In this document: in pieces, positions 51,807-61,309 of the stretch
How positions within the stretch are numbered: the stretch's first letter is position 1
How the letters are laid out: the number at the start of each line of letters is the position of its first letter
NCBI GenBank assembly: GCA_046351325.1
Contig: JAXLYR010000013.1
Coordinates: 186,001-250,000, forward strand
Length of the DNA stretch: 64,000 nt
DNA from: Xiheicaenibacterium sp046351325
Lineage (GTDB): Bacteria; Myxococcota_A; Polyangia; Polyangiales; Polyangiaceae
Direction: 5' to 3'
Translations under genes and position numbers: made by a program
Notes under the pieces: model-generated
What the model saw: the letters and a program-made list of their open reading frames with translations, nothing else
Told to the model about the DNA's origin: nothing
The model's database searches: none

Positions 51807-53074
51807 GGGCCCTCCGCTTCGTCGGCGAGGGAGAGCGCGACGTCAGAGAGGACGTTCACGCCGTTCGCGCACTGCGCTTCGGTCGAGAGCTCGCGCGGGT
51901 TGTGGCTGATGCCGTCGAACTCACCGGGGACGAAGATCATGCCCGCGTCGGTGATGCGCGCGAGCTCCTGAGCGTCGTGGCCGGCACCCGAGACGATCTC
52001 GACGTGATCGAGGCCGCGCGCGGCTGCGGCCGCGGCGACGCGAGCTTGGATGCGCTTCGCGAAGGGGACATCGGGTGTGCGCGCGGTGCGGCGATACGAG
52101 AGCTCGACGCCCTCGGCCCGAGCGATCTCTTGGTAGCGCTCGGTGAGCTCGGCCTCGGCGCGCTCGAGGATCGTGTTGTCGGGGTTGCGGATGTCCACCG
52201 TCGCGGTGACACGACCGGGGATGACGTTGACGAGGCCCGGCTGCGCCGAGACGACACCCATCGTTGCGCGGAGCTCGGGGCCGTAGCGACCGGAGCTCGT
52301 CATCTCGCGGAGCAGCAGGTTGATTCGCGCCGCGACGACGCCGGCGTCCGCGCGGAGCGACATCGGCGTCGTGCCCGCGTGGGCCGAGCGCCCGATGAGG
52401 GTGAGCTCGTGCCAGCAGATCGCCTGGACGCCGGTGACCACGCCGAGCTCACGGTTCGCGCGTCGCAGCGAAGGCCCCTGTTCGACGTGGCACTCGAGGT
52501 ACGCGTGAGGAGGCTCGAGATGCTCGTCGCGCGAGCCCGCGAAGCCGATCTCGTCGAGGCACGCGGCGACGCTCTTGCCCTGGCGATCGCGTAGCGCGAG
52601 CGCTTCGGCGAGGGCGATGCGACCGGTCGCGACCGCCGATCCGAGCATGTCCGTGCCGAAGCGCGCGCCCTCCTCTTCGGTGAAGAAGGCGACCACGAGC
52701 GGGCGCAGCGTCTCTCGCTTTGCGTCCTCGAGCGTGCGGATGACCTCGAGCGCGCCGAGCACCCCGAGGCAGCCGTCGAAGCGCCCGGCGGTCGCGACCG
52801 AGTCGATGTGCGAGCCCATCATGACGGGGCGCTTGGTTTCATCCTTGCCGCGGCGTCGGCCGAAGACGTTGCCGATGCGATCGACGGTGACCTCGAGGCC
52901 AGCTGCGCGCATCGCGGCGACGACGTGGCGACGACCCTCGCCGTCGGCTGCGGTGAGGGCCAAGCGGCAGACGCCGCGTAGGCCCGAGTGAGGATCGTCG
53001 TAGGCGCCGATTTCGCCGAGCTCGGAGAGCGAACGATAGAGGCGCGCGCTGTCGATGGAGAGTCGAGCGTTCAC
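51803..53074 (-). CDS. M20-family carbamoylase (allantoate amidohydrolase/HyuC-like)
   Basis: 423 residues from GTG at 53074; longer upstream frame is antisense to the SsnA-like gene. Metal-binding motifs: MMGSHIDSVATAGRFDGCLG (His, Asp), FFTEEEGARFGTDMLGS (Glu pair), LECHVEQGPSLRR (His), VSGAGHDAQELARI (His). The dimerisation lid region is GRSAHAGTTPMSLRADAGVV. These match allantoate amidohydrolase and N-carbamoyl-L-amino acid hydrolase. It likely removes the carbamoyl group of a ring-opened purine or hydantoin product. The start lies 10 bp after the SsnA-like stop. Confidence 0.9.
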   Translation of the reverse strand: MNARLSIDSARLYRSLSELGEIGAYDDPHSGLRGVCRLALTAADGEGRRHVVAAMRAAGLEVTVDRIGNVFGRRRGKDETKRPVMMGSHIDSVATAGRFDGCLGVLGALEVIRTLEDAKRETLRPLVVAFFTEEEGARFGTDMLGSAVATGRIALAEALALRDRQGKSVAACLDEIGFAGSRDEHLEPPHAYLECHVEQGPSLRRANRELGVVTGVQAICWHELTLIGRSAHAGTTPMSLRADAGVVAARINLLLREMTSSGRYGPELRATMGVVSAQPGLVNVIPGRVTATVDIRNPDNTILERAEAELTERYQEIARAEGVELSYRRTARTPDVPFAKRIQARVAAAAAARGLDHVEIVSGAGHDAQELARITDAGMIFVPGEFDGISHNPRELSTEAQCANGVNVLSDVALSLADEAEGP

Positions 53075-53084
53075 AAAGGACTCG

Positions 53085-54188
53085 TCATTTCCCGAACGGG
53101 GTTGGTGGTGGCAGTCGAGAGAAGAGCACGCGCGCTTGCTCTCGGGCGTGGGCGCGAATCGCCTCGAGATCGCCGTGCACGAGCGCGCCGTCACGCACGA
53201 CAGGCCTGCCGTCGACGACGACGAGGCTCGGTGGCGCACCGGGAGCACCGCACGCGATGTCGCCCTCGACGCTCGCACCGAAGAGCTCGAGCGCGAGGCG
53301 GTGGCCTGTCGTACAGCGCAGCGCGAGCGCGCCCGGGCTCGCGGGATCGCGCTGCTCGCGGGCATGGGAGAAGAGCGCGGCGTGCTCGACCTCGAGGTCC
53401 GCGGGGTAGCCGTCGGTGCCGACCGCGACCCGCGACGAGGCGTGGAGCGCCTGCGGATAGCCGACGCGATTGCCTGCGTTCGACCTGGGGTTCTGCACGA
53501 GCCAAGCCCCGCGCTCGGTCGCCGCCCGAACCTGGGCTTCGTCGAGCCAGACGCCGTGCGCGACGATTGATTTTGGGGGCAAAGCATCGAGCGCGACGAG
53601 GCGCTCGAGCGGGCCTGCGTAGCCGCGCCTCTTGGCGTCGTCGACGTCGGCGCGATCCTCGGCGACGTGCACGTGGAGGCCGACGTCGAGCTCGCGCGCG
53701 AGCTCCCCCGCGCGGCGGATCGTGTCGTCCGAGACGGTGAAAGACGCGTGGAGGCCGACCAGGCCGCGGACGAGGCTCGAGCCGCGCGCTCGCGCGATGA
53801 AGCGCGCACACTCCGCGAGGCCGCGGCGGGCCTCTTCGGCGCCGCCGTTGCGCTCGGTCGCGCCGTACGTGACGGCGAGCCGGACGCCGAGCGCCTCCGC
53901 CTCTTCGGCGAGGACGTCGAGCGAGCCCTCGATGAAGTTCGGCGACTCGTGGTGATCGATCACGGTCGTCGTGCCGGCGAGCAGCGCCTCGGCCAAATAG
54001 AGCCGCGCGGACGCGCGCAGCGTCGCCTCGTCGAGCGCGCGATCGAGCCGCCACCAGACGAGCTCGAGGATCTCGAGGAAGTCACGCGGCGTGCGAGGAG
54101 GCGCCGGCATGTCGAGCGGCGCGAGCCCGCTGTAGAGATGCGTGTGCGCGTTGACGGCGCCGGGGCGAACGCTGAGCCGGTCGCTCAA
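53085..54188 (-). CDS. Amidohydrolase, SsnA-like, short N-terminus
   Basis: 367 residues. The first start is TTG at 54188, overlapping the hydroxylase stop (TTGA). The metal-site motif AVNAHTHLYSGLAPLDMP begins at residue 11, whereas SsnA (about 440 residues) has some 50-60 residues of beta-sandwich before it. Other ligands: VGLHVHVAEDRAD (His), SIVAHGVWLDEAQV (His) and VAVGTDGYPADLEV (Asp). It should hydrolyse or deaminate a purine-type ring. The missing N-terminal beta-strands may mean a damaged or minimal enzyme, or an unrecognised upstream start lost in the frameshifted gene. Confidence 0.8.
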   Translation of the reverse strand: MSDRLSVRPGAVNAHTHLYSGLAPLDMPAPPRTPRDFLEILELVWWRLDRALDEATLRASARLYLAEALLAGTTTVIDHHESPNFIEGSLDVLAEEAEALGVRLAVTYGATERNGGAEEARRGLAECARFIARARGSSLVRGLVGLHASFTVSDDTIRRAGELARELDVGLHVHVAEDRADVDDAKRRGYAGPLERLVALDALPPKSIVAHGVWLDEAQVRAATERGAWLVQNPRSNAGNRVGYPQALHASSRVAVGTDGYPADLEVEHAALFSHAREQRDPASPGALALRCTTGHRLALELFGASVEGDIACGAPGAPPSLVVVDGRPVVRDGALVHGDLEAIRAHAREQARVLFSRLPPPTPFGK

Positions 54189-56815
54189 TGGAAGCGGCTC
54201 CGATCGCCCTTGAGCCTGCCGACGCTCATCGCGCGCGAGGCTGGCGAGTCCTTCATCGGGAGCGTCGTGCGCCGCACGCCGTCGAAGGCCTCGAGCGCGC
54301 CAGCGACCGCGCCCGCGGTGGGCACGAGGCCGATTTCCCCGACGCCCTTCGCGCCGAAGGGGCCCTCCGGCTCGGGGACCTCGACGATGATGACGTCGAC
54401 CGGTGGCATGTCGCGCGCGCGCAGGACGCCGATGTCGCGCAGCTTGAAGGTCGCGGGCATCCCGTCGACCGTGGGGAGCTCCTCGGTCAGGGCGTAGCCG
54501 AGCCCCATGTGGATGGCCCCTTGGATCTGGTTCGTGCAGAGCGCGGGGTTCACCGCGCGGCCGACGTCGTGCGCGGCGACGAACCGCTCGATGCGACCCT
54601 CGCCGTCGAGCACACAGACCTGCGTCGCGTACCCGAAGGTCGTGTGCGTCTTGATCTTCGGGACCTGCGCGCCGAGCGGGGTCGTGTCGTTGATGAGATC
54701 GTCGGCGCCGAAGACCTGGCCCACGAGGGTCGCGAGCGTCTCACCCGAGTCGAGGGCGGCGCGCAGCTTGCGAGCGGCGAGCGTGACGGCGCGCCCCGCG
54801 AGGAGCGTCGCGCGGGAGCCCGTCGTCTGGCCGCACTGGAGCGCGAACGTCGAGTCGACCTTCGGCCGAAACACCGCGCCGTCGAGGCCCGTGACCTCGG
54901 AGGCGAACTGCACGATGATGGTCAAGAGCCCTTGACCCATTTCGGTGTAGCCGTTGTAGACGGACACCGTGCCGTCGGGCTCGACCACGAGCCGCGCTCG
55001 GCCCCACTCCTCGACGCCGTTGCCGATGCCGCTGTTCTTCAGCCCGCACCCGATGCCGACCGCTTTGCCTGCCGCGCGCGCAGAATAGTAAGCGTCACTT
55101 GACGGCCTCGAGCGTGGCGCGGACCGACGGCCTTGTCGAGCACCTGGCCGTCGAAGACATCGCCTGTCCGGCACGTTCCTCGAGCGCATCTCCCAGCCGT
55201 CGAGGCCGACCTTCTTCGCGAGGAGGTCCATGCAGCCCTCCATCGCGAACGACGCCTGGTTGGCGCCGAACCCGCGCATGGCCCCGCAGGGAGGATTGTT
55301 CGTGTAGACGGCGTCGGCCTCGACGTCGACGTTCGGGACGCGGTACGGGCCCGCGGCGTGGCCGGCGGCGCGCTCCAGGACCCGCCCGCCGCCTACAGGC
55401 GTAAAGCACCAGAGTCGCCCCGGCATCCGCGCGCGGACGGCCGTGAGGCGCCCCTCGGCGTCGCAGCCGACCGTGTAATGCATCGTGATCGGATGTCGTT
55501 TGGGGTGCAAACGAATCGACTCCTCGCGGCTGAGCACGAGGCGCACGGGTCGACCCGTCATCCGACAGAGGAGGGCCGTCTGCGACTGCACGGACATGTC
55601 CTCTTTGCCGCCGAAGGCCCCACCGTTCGGGACGAGCTCGACGCGGACGTCGTCCTCGGCCATCGAGAGGAAGCGCGCGACCTGACGCCGATCGTCGAAG
55701 ATTCCCTGGCCCTGCGTGAAGAGGCCGAGGCGCCCCTCGGGCAAAGGCTCGGCGAGCGCTGCCTCGGAGTTCGAGGAAGAGGTGCTCGATCCTTTGCGTT
55801 TGCCACGTCCCGCTCACCACGTGCGCGCTCGCAGCGAGCGCCGCGTCCGCGTCGCCTCGCGCGATGCGCGACCGCGAGAGGAGGTTGTCGTGCTTCGGGT
55901 TGATGCGAGGTGCGTCCGCTTCGAGCGCCCGCTTCGGGTCGAGCACGGGCTCGAGCGCCTCCCACGTGGCCTCGATCAGCGTCACGGCGTGGCGCGGTCG
56001 CGACGTCGACGGCTGCTACGGCAGCGATCACGTCGCCCACGCACCGAGCCTCTTCACCGACGGCGACGAAGCCGGGCCAATCTTGAAGCCAAAGCAGGCC
56101 GTACCATCGCTCGCCCGGCACGTCGGCAGCAGTCGCCACCGCGTGGACGCCAGGGGCGCGCGAGCCTTCGAGGTGTCGAGCTTTACGAGCCTCGCGCGCG
56201 GGTGAGGGAAGCAGGAGCGCCCCGTGGAGCATATGCCGTCGCGGCGCATGTCCGCGACAGCCAGGGCGACCACCGAGGGCAAGTGCCTCACCGCTTGTAG
56301 CGCTTGAACAGGCCCCGACGTGCGCGTCGGTGCTCGCTCGGGGATCAGCTCGCCGCGGCGCGCACGCCCGAGGAGCTCGATGGCGTCGATGATCTTCACG
56401 TAGCCAGTGCAGCGGCAGAGGTGGCCGTCGATCAGCGCGGGCGATCTCGTCGGCGTGAGGGCTTGGGGTTGCGATCGAGCAGGTGCTTCGCGCGGAGCGC
56501 GATGCCCGGAACACAGAAGCCACACTGCATGCCGTCGGCGGCAGTGAACGCCCGGGCGATGAGCGCCCGCTCGTCGGCCGGGAGCCCCTCGAGCGTGACC
56601 ACCTCTTTGCCGCCGACTTTGTCGGCAGCCATCGCGCAGCTCGTCTTGGGCTGTCCATCCACGAGCACCAAGCAGCAGCCACACTGCCCTTGCGGTTGGC
56701 AGCCGTCCTTCGGCGAGTGGATGTCACAGCGCTCTCGGAGTGCGTCGAGCAGCGACTCACCCTCTCCGACCTCGAGCCGGCGTGGAGCGCCGTTCAGCGT
56801 GAACTTTACGGGCAT
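54185..56815 (-). pseudogene. XdhD-like molybdenum hydroxylase with fused 2Fe-2S domain, broken by about ten frame changes
   Basis: Read from ATG at 56815: a ferredoxin-type domain (MPVKFTLNGAPRRLEVGEGE, DGCQPQGQCGCCLVLVDGQ) and the second 2Fe-2S module (CGFCVPGIALRAKH, then DGHLCRCTGYVKI). Next is the molybdopterin domain (GLFTQGQGIFDDRRQ, NGGAFGGKEDMSVQSQTALL, NNPPCGAMRGFGANQASFAM, YTEMGQGLLTIIVQFASEVT, AKGVGEIGLVP). The protein pieces are well conserved but switch frame near 56462, 56445, 56236, 56205, 56160, 55995, 55778, 55157, 55127 and 55098, all consistent with single-base indels. Either the gene decayed recently or this stretch has sequencing errors. The same fusion occurs in E. coli XdhD. 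No FAD subunit is present. Confidence 0.72.
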
Positions 56816-57063
56816 GGGGAACCTCGCACGCGGTTGAATGCGCGCTCATGCTAGTACACCGCTCGGGATTGCGGGGTGAAGCGCGCTCGCGAGCGGCTCG
56901 GGTCTCGATGATTTGCAGGCCAAACGAGCACTCGTCGGTTGTCGCCTTTAGAAACAGCCCGAAGATCCGCTCAGTGATATCGGAGGCAGGAGGTCGAGGC
57001 TCGGTTCCGATACGTAGCGACCTAGTCGCTGGGGCCGACCGAGTTGCCCGCAAGGAGAGCACC

Positions 57064-57426
57064 ATGAAAATCCTGATTGTGGACGACAGCAAAGCGATGC
57101 GGATGATCGTGCGTCGCTCACTCAGGCAAGCTGGATACGGCGACGACGTAGAGGAGGCCTCGAGCGCGCAAGAGGCCCTCGAAACCTTGAAGAAGCAGAC
57201 CTCGGATCTCGTCCTGTGCGATTGGAACATGCCAGGAATGACCGGGATTGCTCTGCTCGAACAGCTGAGAGCGCAACACTCGAAGGTTCGCTTCGGCTTC
57301 ATCACCTCAGAAGGGTCCGAGGAGATGCGCAAGCGCGCTGCGGACGCTGGGGCTCTGTTCTTGCTGGCGAAGCCCTTCAGCTCGGAGAGTCTGGAGGCAG
57401 CCTTGAAGTCGGTGGGGAGGAACTAG
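57064..57426 (+). CDS. cheY: CheY-like response regulator
   Basis: 120 residues, single receiver domain. Acid pocket MKILIVDDSKAMR (Asp7, Asp8), phospho-acceptor LVLCDWNMPGMTG (Asp53), the Thr/Ser in FGFITSEGSEE and the Lys in LLAKPFSSE. An AGGAG ribosome site (57053-57057) lies 7 bp from the ATG. Upstream 56816-57063 (248 bp) separates it from the hydroxylase gene and probably holds the promoter, with no clear element. It should carry the signal from CheA to the motility machinery. Confidence 0.95.
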   Translation: MKILIVDDSKAMRMIVRRSLRQAGYGDDVEEASSAQEALETLKKQTSDLVLCDWNMPGMTGIALLEQLRAQHSKVRFGFITSEGSEEMRKRAADAGALFLLAKPFSSESLEAALKSVGRN

Positions 57427-57428
57427 AC

Positions 57429-57902
57429 ATGTCGCTTCCCATCGTACTGCCCAAGCTCGACCCGCTGGCGAAGCTCCTGTCTTCGCTCATTGGGCGTAAA
57501 GTCCAAGTCGCCAAGGCCGCCAAACCCTTCGTTTGGAAGGGGCCGGTCCTCGTGGCGACGTTCATCGACGACGAAGACAAGCTCTGTGCGCTCGCCGTCG
57601 GCGATGTCCCCTTCGGCGCGCACAGCGGGGCCGCGCTGTCGATGGTCCCGCCAGGCGTCGCGACCGAGTCGGTTCGCAAGAACGTCCTGCCGCCCGATCT
57701 GCTCGACAACGCGCGTGAGGTCCTCAACGTAGCGACCAGTCTGTTCAACACTCCAGGTGCGCGCCACTTGCGCCTCCAGGAGGTCAAGGTCGAGTTGCAG
57801 CCGCAGAAGGAGATCGTCGGTTCGCCCCAGCGATTGGATGTCTCCGTCGACATCACCGGATACGGTCAAGGTCAGCTGACGTTCGCGCCCAAGGCGGCGT
57901 AG
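57429..57902 (+). CDS. CheC/CheX-like protein of the chemotaxis locus
   Basis: 157 residues from ATG two bases after the cheY stop. Region GPVLVATFIDDEDKLCALAV then a GAALSMVPPGVATESV segment and LDNAREVLNVATSLFNTPGA give a mixed alpha/beta pattern. This recalls CheX/CheC phosphatases (E-x-x-N helix: the helix here has DNAREVLNVATSLFN). The match is weak. If correct, it would dephosphorylate CheY. It is followed by a hairpin and a T-rich stretch, so it likely ends the cheY transcription unit. Confidence 0.55.
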   Translation: MSLPIVLPKLDPLAKLLSSLIGRKVQVAKAAKPFVWKGPVLVATFIDDEDKLCALAVGDVPFGAHSGAALSMVPPGVATESVRKNVLPPDLLDNAREVLNVATSLFNTPGARHLRLQEVKVELQPQKEIVGSPQRLDVSVDITGYGQGQLTFAPKAA

Positions 57903-57926
57903 AGCGACGCGACAGTGTACAGCGAG

Positions 57927-57960
57927 GCGGGTCGGCGTTGCCGGCCCGCTTCTGCTATTT
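57927..57960 (+). terminator. Hairpin with T-rich tail after the cheX-like gene
   Basis: Stem GCGGGTCGGC / GCCGGCCCGC (57927-57936 with 57940-57949, one G-T pair), loop of 3, then TTCTGCTATTT. It fits a rho-independent terminator on the plus strand, 24 bp after the stop. Confidence 0.6.
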
Positions 57961-58011
57961 GCCGGTAGCCGACAGAGGTGGCGAACGCGGTCACCACCAA
58001 TGCTGGTGCGC

Positions 58012-58389
58012 TCACTCCTCGAGGCTCGTCATGGGTCGGGATGCACGGAAGGCCTCCAACTCGACCGCTAGGTCTGCGATCGACAGGGCCCCCATTTCGA
58101 CGAGCAAGGCTCCAATGGGTGGACTGCGCTGTTGTTGTTCCAACAGCAGAATGCCTACGTCCTCCGCTGTGAGATAGCCGAGCTCGATCGCGGTCTCACC
58201 GAACAGTCGATGCGTCTCGACCTGTCGGTTCAGGACGTCGAAGACCTGATTGACTTGGAGTTTGCCCGCGCGCAAGGCGAGCCTGCCGAGCTGTGGCCGC
58301 AGCTGACGCTGTCGGTCCAAAGCATCGACCACCTGCGAGGCCGTGACCTTTCCCCGGTCGACCAACCAAGAACCGAACATGTATGCCAT
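58012..58389 (-). CDS. MshEN/GspE-N-like small protein
   Basis: 125 residues from ATG at 58389. It has two to three copies of the LGxLLVExGxLTxxQLxxAL pattern found at the N-terminus of GspE/MshE-type ATPases: FGSWLVDRGKVTASQVVDAL, GRLALRAGKLQVNQVFDVLN, and IGALLVEMGALSIADLAVEL. MshEN domains can bind c-di-GMP, although no RxxxR motif pair is evident here. It runs opposite to the surrounding che genes. Possible regulatory or scaffold protein. Confidence 0.6.
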   Translation of the reverse strand: MAYMFGSWLVDRGKVTASQVVDALDRQRQLRPQLGRLALRAGKLQVNQVFDVLNRQVETHRLFGETAIELGYLTAEDVGILLLEQQQRSPPIGALLVEMGALSIADLAVELEAFRASRPMTSLEE

Positions 58390-58568
58390 TGGATCCCCAC
58401 TTGTTCGCCGAGCGAAGCGAGTTGCCGCCAGCTCAAGTTGTCCAATGAACGGCACCTCGGAGTGTCTCCTTAAAGGACAACCTGCTGTGGCGGTTTCGTC
58501 GTTGATTCGATTCCGACCAGTTCCTCCTTGAGATCTCGACCTATTGGACCGCTTAGAGCGATGCGGCC

Positions 58569-60743
58569 ATGTCCAGCGTACCAACGCTCGAAGCCATCAA
58601 GCTGGAGCTATCCAGCCTTTCCCCGTCCGACAGCCAGTCGATCGCGCGCGCCCTCTCTGCGCTCGCTGCGGCCCGCGAAGAGTGCCGAGGCCCCGCTCAG
58701 CGGTTCCTCAGCGAAGCGAGCCAATTGCTGACTTCGGTCTCCACCGGCACTGCGAGTGACCCGCAAGCGGCGCTCGCAGCAGCGAGCCGCTTCGTTGCGG
58801 CAGCGGCCGGTTTGCAACCAAGCGCACCGGCGGTGGAGGAGCCGCCTGCCGAAGTCGCGCGTGTGAAGGCGGTCTGTTCCTTCGATGACGCCGATCGCGA
58901 GCTCGTCTCCGAGTTCATCGCAGAGGCGAGCGACTATATCTCTCGTGCCGAGAGCGCGCTGCTCGTACTCGAGAGTCAACCCGACGATCTGACCTCGGTC
59001 GACAACGTATTTCGCGCGTTCCACACCATCAAGGGCGTAGCGGCGATGCTCGGGCTCGAGATCATCTCGCAGTTCGCGCACCACGCGGAGTCGCTCTTCA
59101 GTCGCATTCGCGCCAGGTCGCTCCGCTTCGAGGGAACCATTCCGAATCTCGCCCTCGGCGCAGTGGATGCGATCAAGTCGCTGCTCGTTTGCGTTCAGAG
59201 TGTCCTCGAGGGCCGTGAGACTCAGGTCCCCGCCGAGCTCGAGGCGCTGACCGCAGCGCTCGTCAGCGCGAGCACTCAGGAAGCGGACGAGACGCTCTCC
59301 ACGCCGAGCGAGGAGGAGCGTCCAGCGCCCAAGTCCGAAGAGGAGCCGTCAAAGTCGCTCGATTGGGATGAAGACGAGCCGAGCGCGACCTCGAACGAGG
59401 CCGCTTCTCCTGTCTATGTCCAGGCCGAGTCGAGGGTCAGCAACGAGTCTTCGGCTCACGAACCTCAAAGGGTCGAACCGCGACTCCCCGAGGACTCGCT
59501 GCAGTCGGCTGTTCATCAAGCGGTGGCACCCAACAAGACGAATGAAGAGGCCTTCGTTCGCTTGCGAACCGAGCGACTGGATCGGCTCGTCGATATGGTG
59601 GGTGAGCTCGTCATCGCTCAGGCGATGGTGCGTCAGGACCCGACGCTCGGGACTGGCGAACAGCACGACCTCCTGCGCAAAGTCACGCACGCGGGCAAGA
59701 TCGTCCGCGAGCTGCAAGAGCTCGCCATGTCGCTTCGCATGGTGCCCTTCAAGCCGACCTTCCAGAAGCTCGCGCGCGTCGTGCGCGACACCGCCCAAAA
59801 GAGCGGCAAGGAGGTCGAGCTCGTCCTGCACGGCGAGGACACCGAGATCGACCGCAACATGGTCGACGCGATCGCCGACCCGCTCGTGCACATGCTCCGA
59901 AACGCGGTCGATCACGGCATCGAGGCCCCCGAGGAGCGGCAACGTGTCGGCAAGTCGCGGACGGGGAAGGTGACCCTATCTGCCAGTCACGCCGGCGGAA
60001 ACATCATCGTCGAGCTCAGGGACGACGGCGTCGGTCTCGACAGGGCGCGAATCGTCAAGAAGGCCATCGAGAAGGGTCTGATCGACTCGGACAATGGAAT
60101 GGCCGACTCCGACGTGTTCGCGCTCATCTTCGAGCCTGGCTTCTCCACCAAGGAGCAGGTCTCCGATCTGAGCGGCCGCGGCGTCGGAATGGACGTTGTT
60201 CGGCGGAACATCCAAGGCCTCAATGGTCAGGTGGAGATCATCTCGACGTTGGGGCAAGGCTCGACCTTCGTCTTGCGACTACCGCTTACGCTGGCCATCA
60301 CCGACGGCATGCTCGTTCGGGTCGGGACTGAGCGGTATATCCTGCCGACGGTCGCCATTCAGACGAGCCTGCGCCCGAACTCCGACAATTTGAACTGCGT
60401 CGCGGGGCGCGGTGAGATCCTCCTGATTCGGGGCGAGCTCATCCCCATGTTCAGGCTCCATCGGATCTTCGACTGCCCCGGCGCCGTCGAGGACCCCACG
60501 CGCGGCCTCGTGGTGGTCGTCAACGGTCCAGAGGGCAGGAGCGCCCTCCTCGTGGACGAGCTGCTCGGTCAGCAACAGGTCGTCACCAAGTCGCTGGGGA
60601 CGGCGCTCGGCACCATTCGCGGCGTTGCGGGGGGCGCCATTCTCGGAGACGGCCGCGTCGGCCTGATCCTGGACACTCCCTCTCTCATCGCCTTGGCTCG
60701 TGAAGACAACCAATCGGTCGCTGGTGATCAGCTCATCAACTGA
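58569..60743 (+). CDS. cheA: Chemotaxis histidine kinase CheA
   Basis: 724 residues. A short N-terminal helical region (1-90) precedes the HPt domain (about 105-210) with phospho-acceptor His152 in FRAFHTIKGVAAMLG. After an acidic linker, dimerisation P3 starts ERLDRLVDMVGELVIAQAMV. The ATPase core has HMLRNAVDHGIEAPEERQRV (N box), ELRDDGVGLDRARI (G1), and LSGRGVGMDVVRRNIQGLNG (G2). The C-terminal CheW-like domain covers about 590-724 (DGMLVRVGTERYILPTVAI). The gene lacks a CheY domain. CheW follows 6 bp later. Confidence 0.96.
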   Translation: MSSVPTLEAIKLELSSLSPSDSQSIARALSALAAAREECRGPAQRFLSEASQLLTSVSTGTASDPQAALAAASRFVAAAAGLQPSAPAVEEPPAEVARVKAVCSFDDADRELVSEFIAEASDYISRAESALLVLESQPDDLTSVDNVFRAFHTIKGVAAMLGLEIISQFAHHAESLFSRIRARSLRFEGTIPNLALGAVDAIKSLLVCVQSVLEGRETQVPAELEALTAALVSASTQEADETLSTPSEEERPAPKSEEEPSKSLDWDEDEPSATSNEAASPVYVQAESRVSNESSAHEPQRVEPRLPEDSLQSAVHQAVAPNKTNEEAFVRLRTERLDRLVDMVGELVIAQAMVRQDPTLGTGEQHDLLRKVTHAGKIVRELQELAMSLRMVPFKPTFQKLARVVRDTAQKSGKEVELVLHGEDTEIDRNMVDAIADPLVHMLRNAVDHGIEAPEERQRVGKSRTGKVTLSASHAGGNIIVELRDDGVGLDRARIVKKAIEKGLIDSDNGMADSDVFALIFEPGFSTKEQVSDLSGRGVGMDVVRRNIQGLNGQVEIISTLGQGSTFVLRLPLTLAITDGMLVRVGTERYILPTVAIQTSLRPNSDNLNCVAGRGEILLIRGELIPMFRLHRIFDCPGAVEDPTRGLVVVVNGPEGRSALLVDELLGQQQVVTKSLGTALGTIRGVAGGAILGDGRVGLILDTPSLIALAREDNQSVAGDQLIN

Positions 60744-60749
60744 GGTCCT

Positions 60750-61253
60750 ATGTCCAACGCTATTGCAAAGACCACGAGCGCGACCGATCTGGGCGGAAAG
60801 TACCTGACGTTCTCGTTCGGCCAAGAAGAGTACGGCGTCCGCATCCTCGTGGTGCAGGAGATCATCGGCCTCCTGGCCGTCACCCCTGTCCCGAGCACCC
60901 CAAAGTGGGTACGCGGCGTGATCAACCTTCGCGGCAAGATCATCCCCGTCATCGACCTGCGAATCAAATTCGCCATGAGCGGGTGCGAGACCAACGACCG
61001 CTCCTGCATCATCGTCGTCAACGCGCACGGCACCGAGATGGGCATGATCGTCGATCGCGTCTCCGAGGTCGTGCACCTCGCTGGCGATTCGATCGAGCCG
61101 GCGCCCGGTCTCGGCGCGCACGTGCGAACCGACTACTTGCTGGGTATTGGAAAGTCGTCCGGACGAGTGAGGCTGCTGCTCGACATCGAGCGCGTTCTCG
61201 CGCCGGGCGACCTCGCGCGCCTCGGCGGACTCCGGTCCGCGGCCGAGGACTAA
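60750..61253 (+). CDS. cheW: Chemotaxis coupling protein CheW
   Basis: 167 residues with one CheW domain: KYLTFSFGQEEYGVRILVVQ, EIIGLLAVTPVPSTPKWVRG, VINLRGKIIPVIDLRIKFAM, and MIVDRVSEVVHLAGDSIEPA. These are the two SH3-like barrels linking receptors to CheA. It is directly downstream of cheA and upstream of the receptor gene, so one operon is likely. Confidence 0.96.
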   Translation: MSNAIAKTTSATDLGGKYLTFSFGQEEYGVRILVVQEIIGLLAVTPVPSTPKWVRGVINLRGKIIPVIDLRIKFAMSGCETNDRSCIIVVNAHGTEMGMIVDRVSEVVHLAGDSIEPAPGLGAHVRTDYLLGIGKSSGRVRLLLDIERVLAPGDLARLGGLRSAAED

Positions 61254-61309
61254 TCTCTATAACCGCGTTTCTCTGGCCGTGAGGCCAATCCCGAGATTGA
61301 GAGGAATCC

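Noticed and set aside
53075..53809. N-terminal extension of the M20 carbamoylase
   Set aside because: It lies in the SsnA-like gene and reads as Ser/Arg/Ala low complexity; the M20 fold begins at the GTG at 53074.
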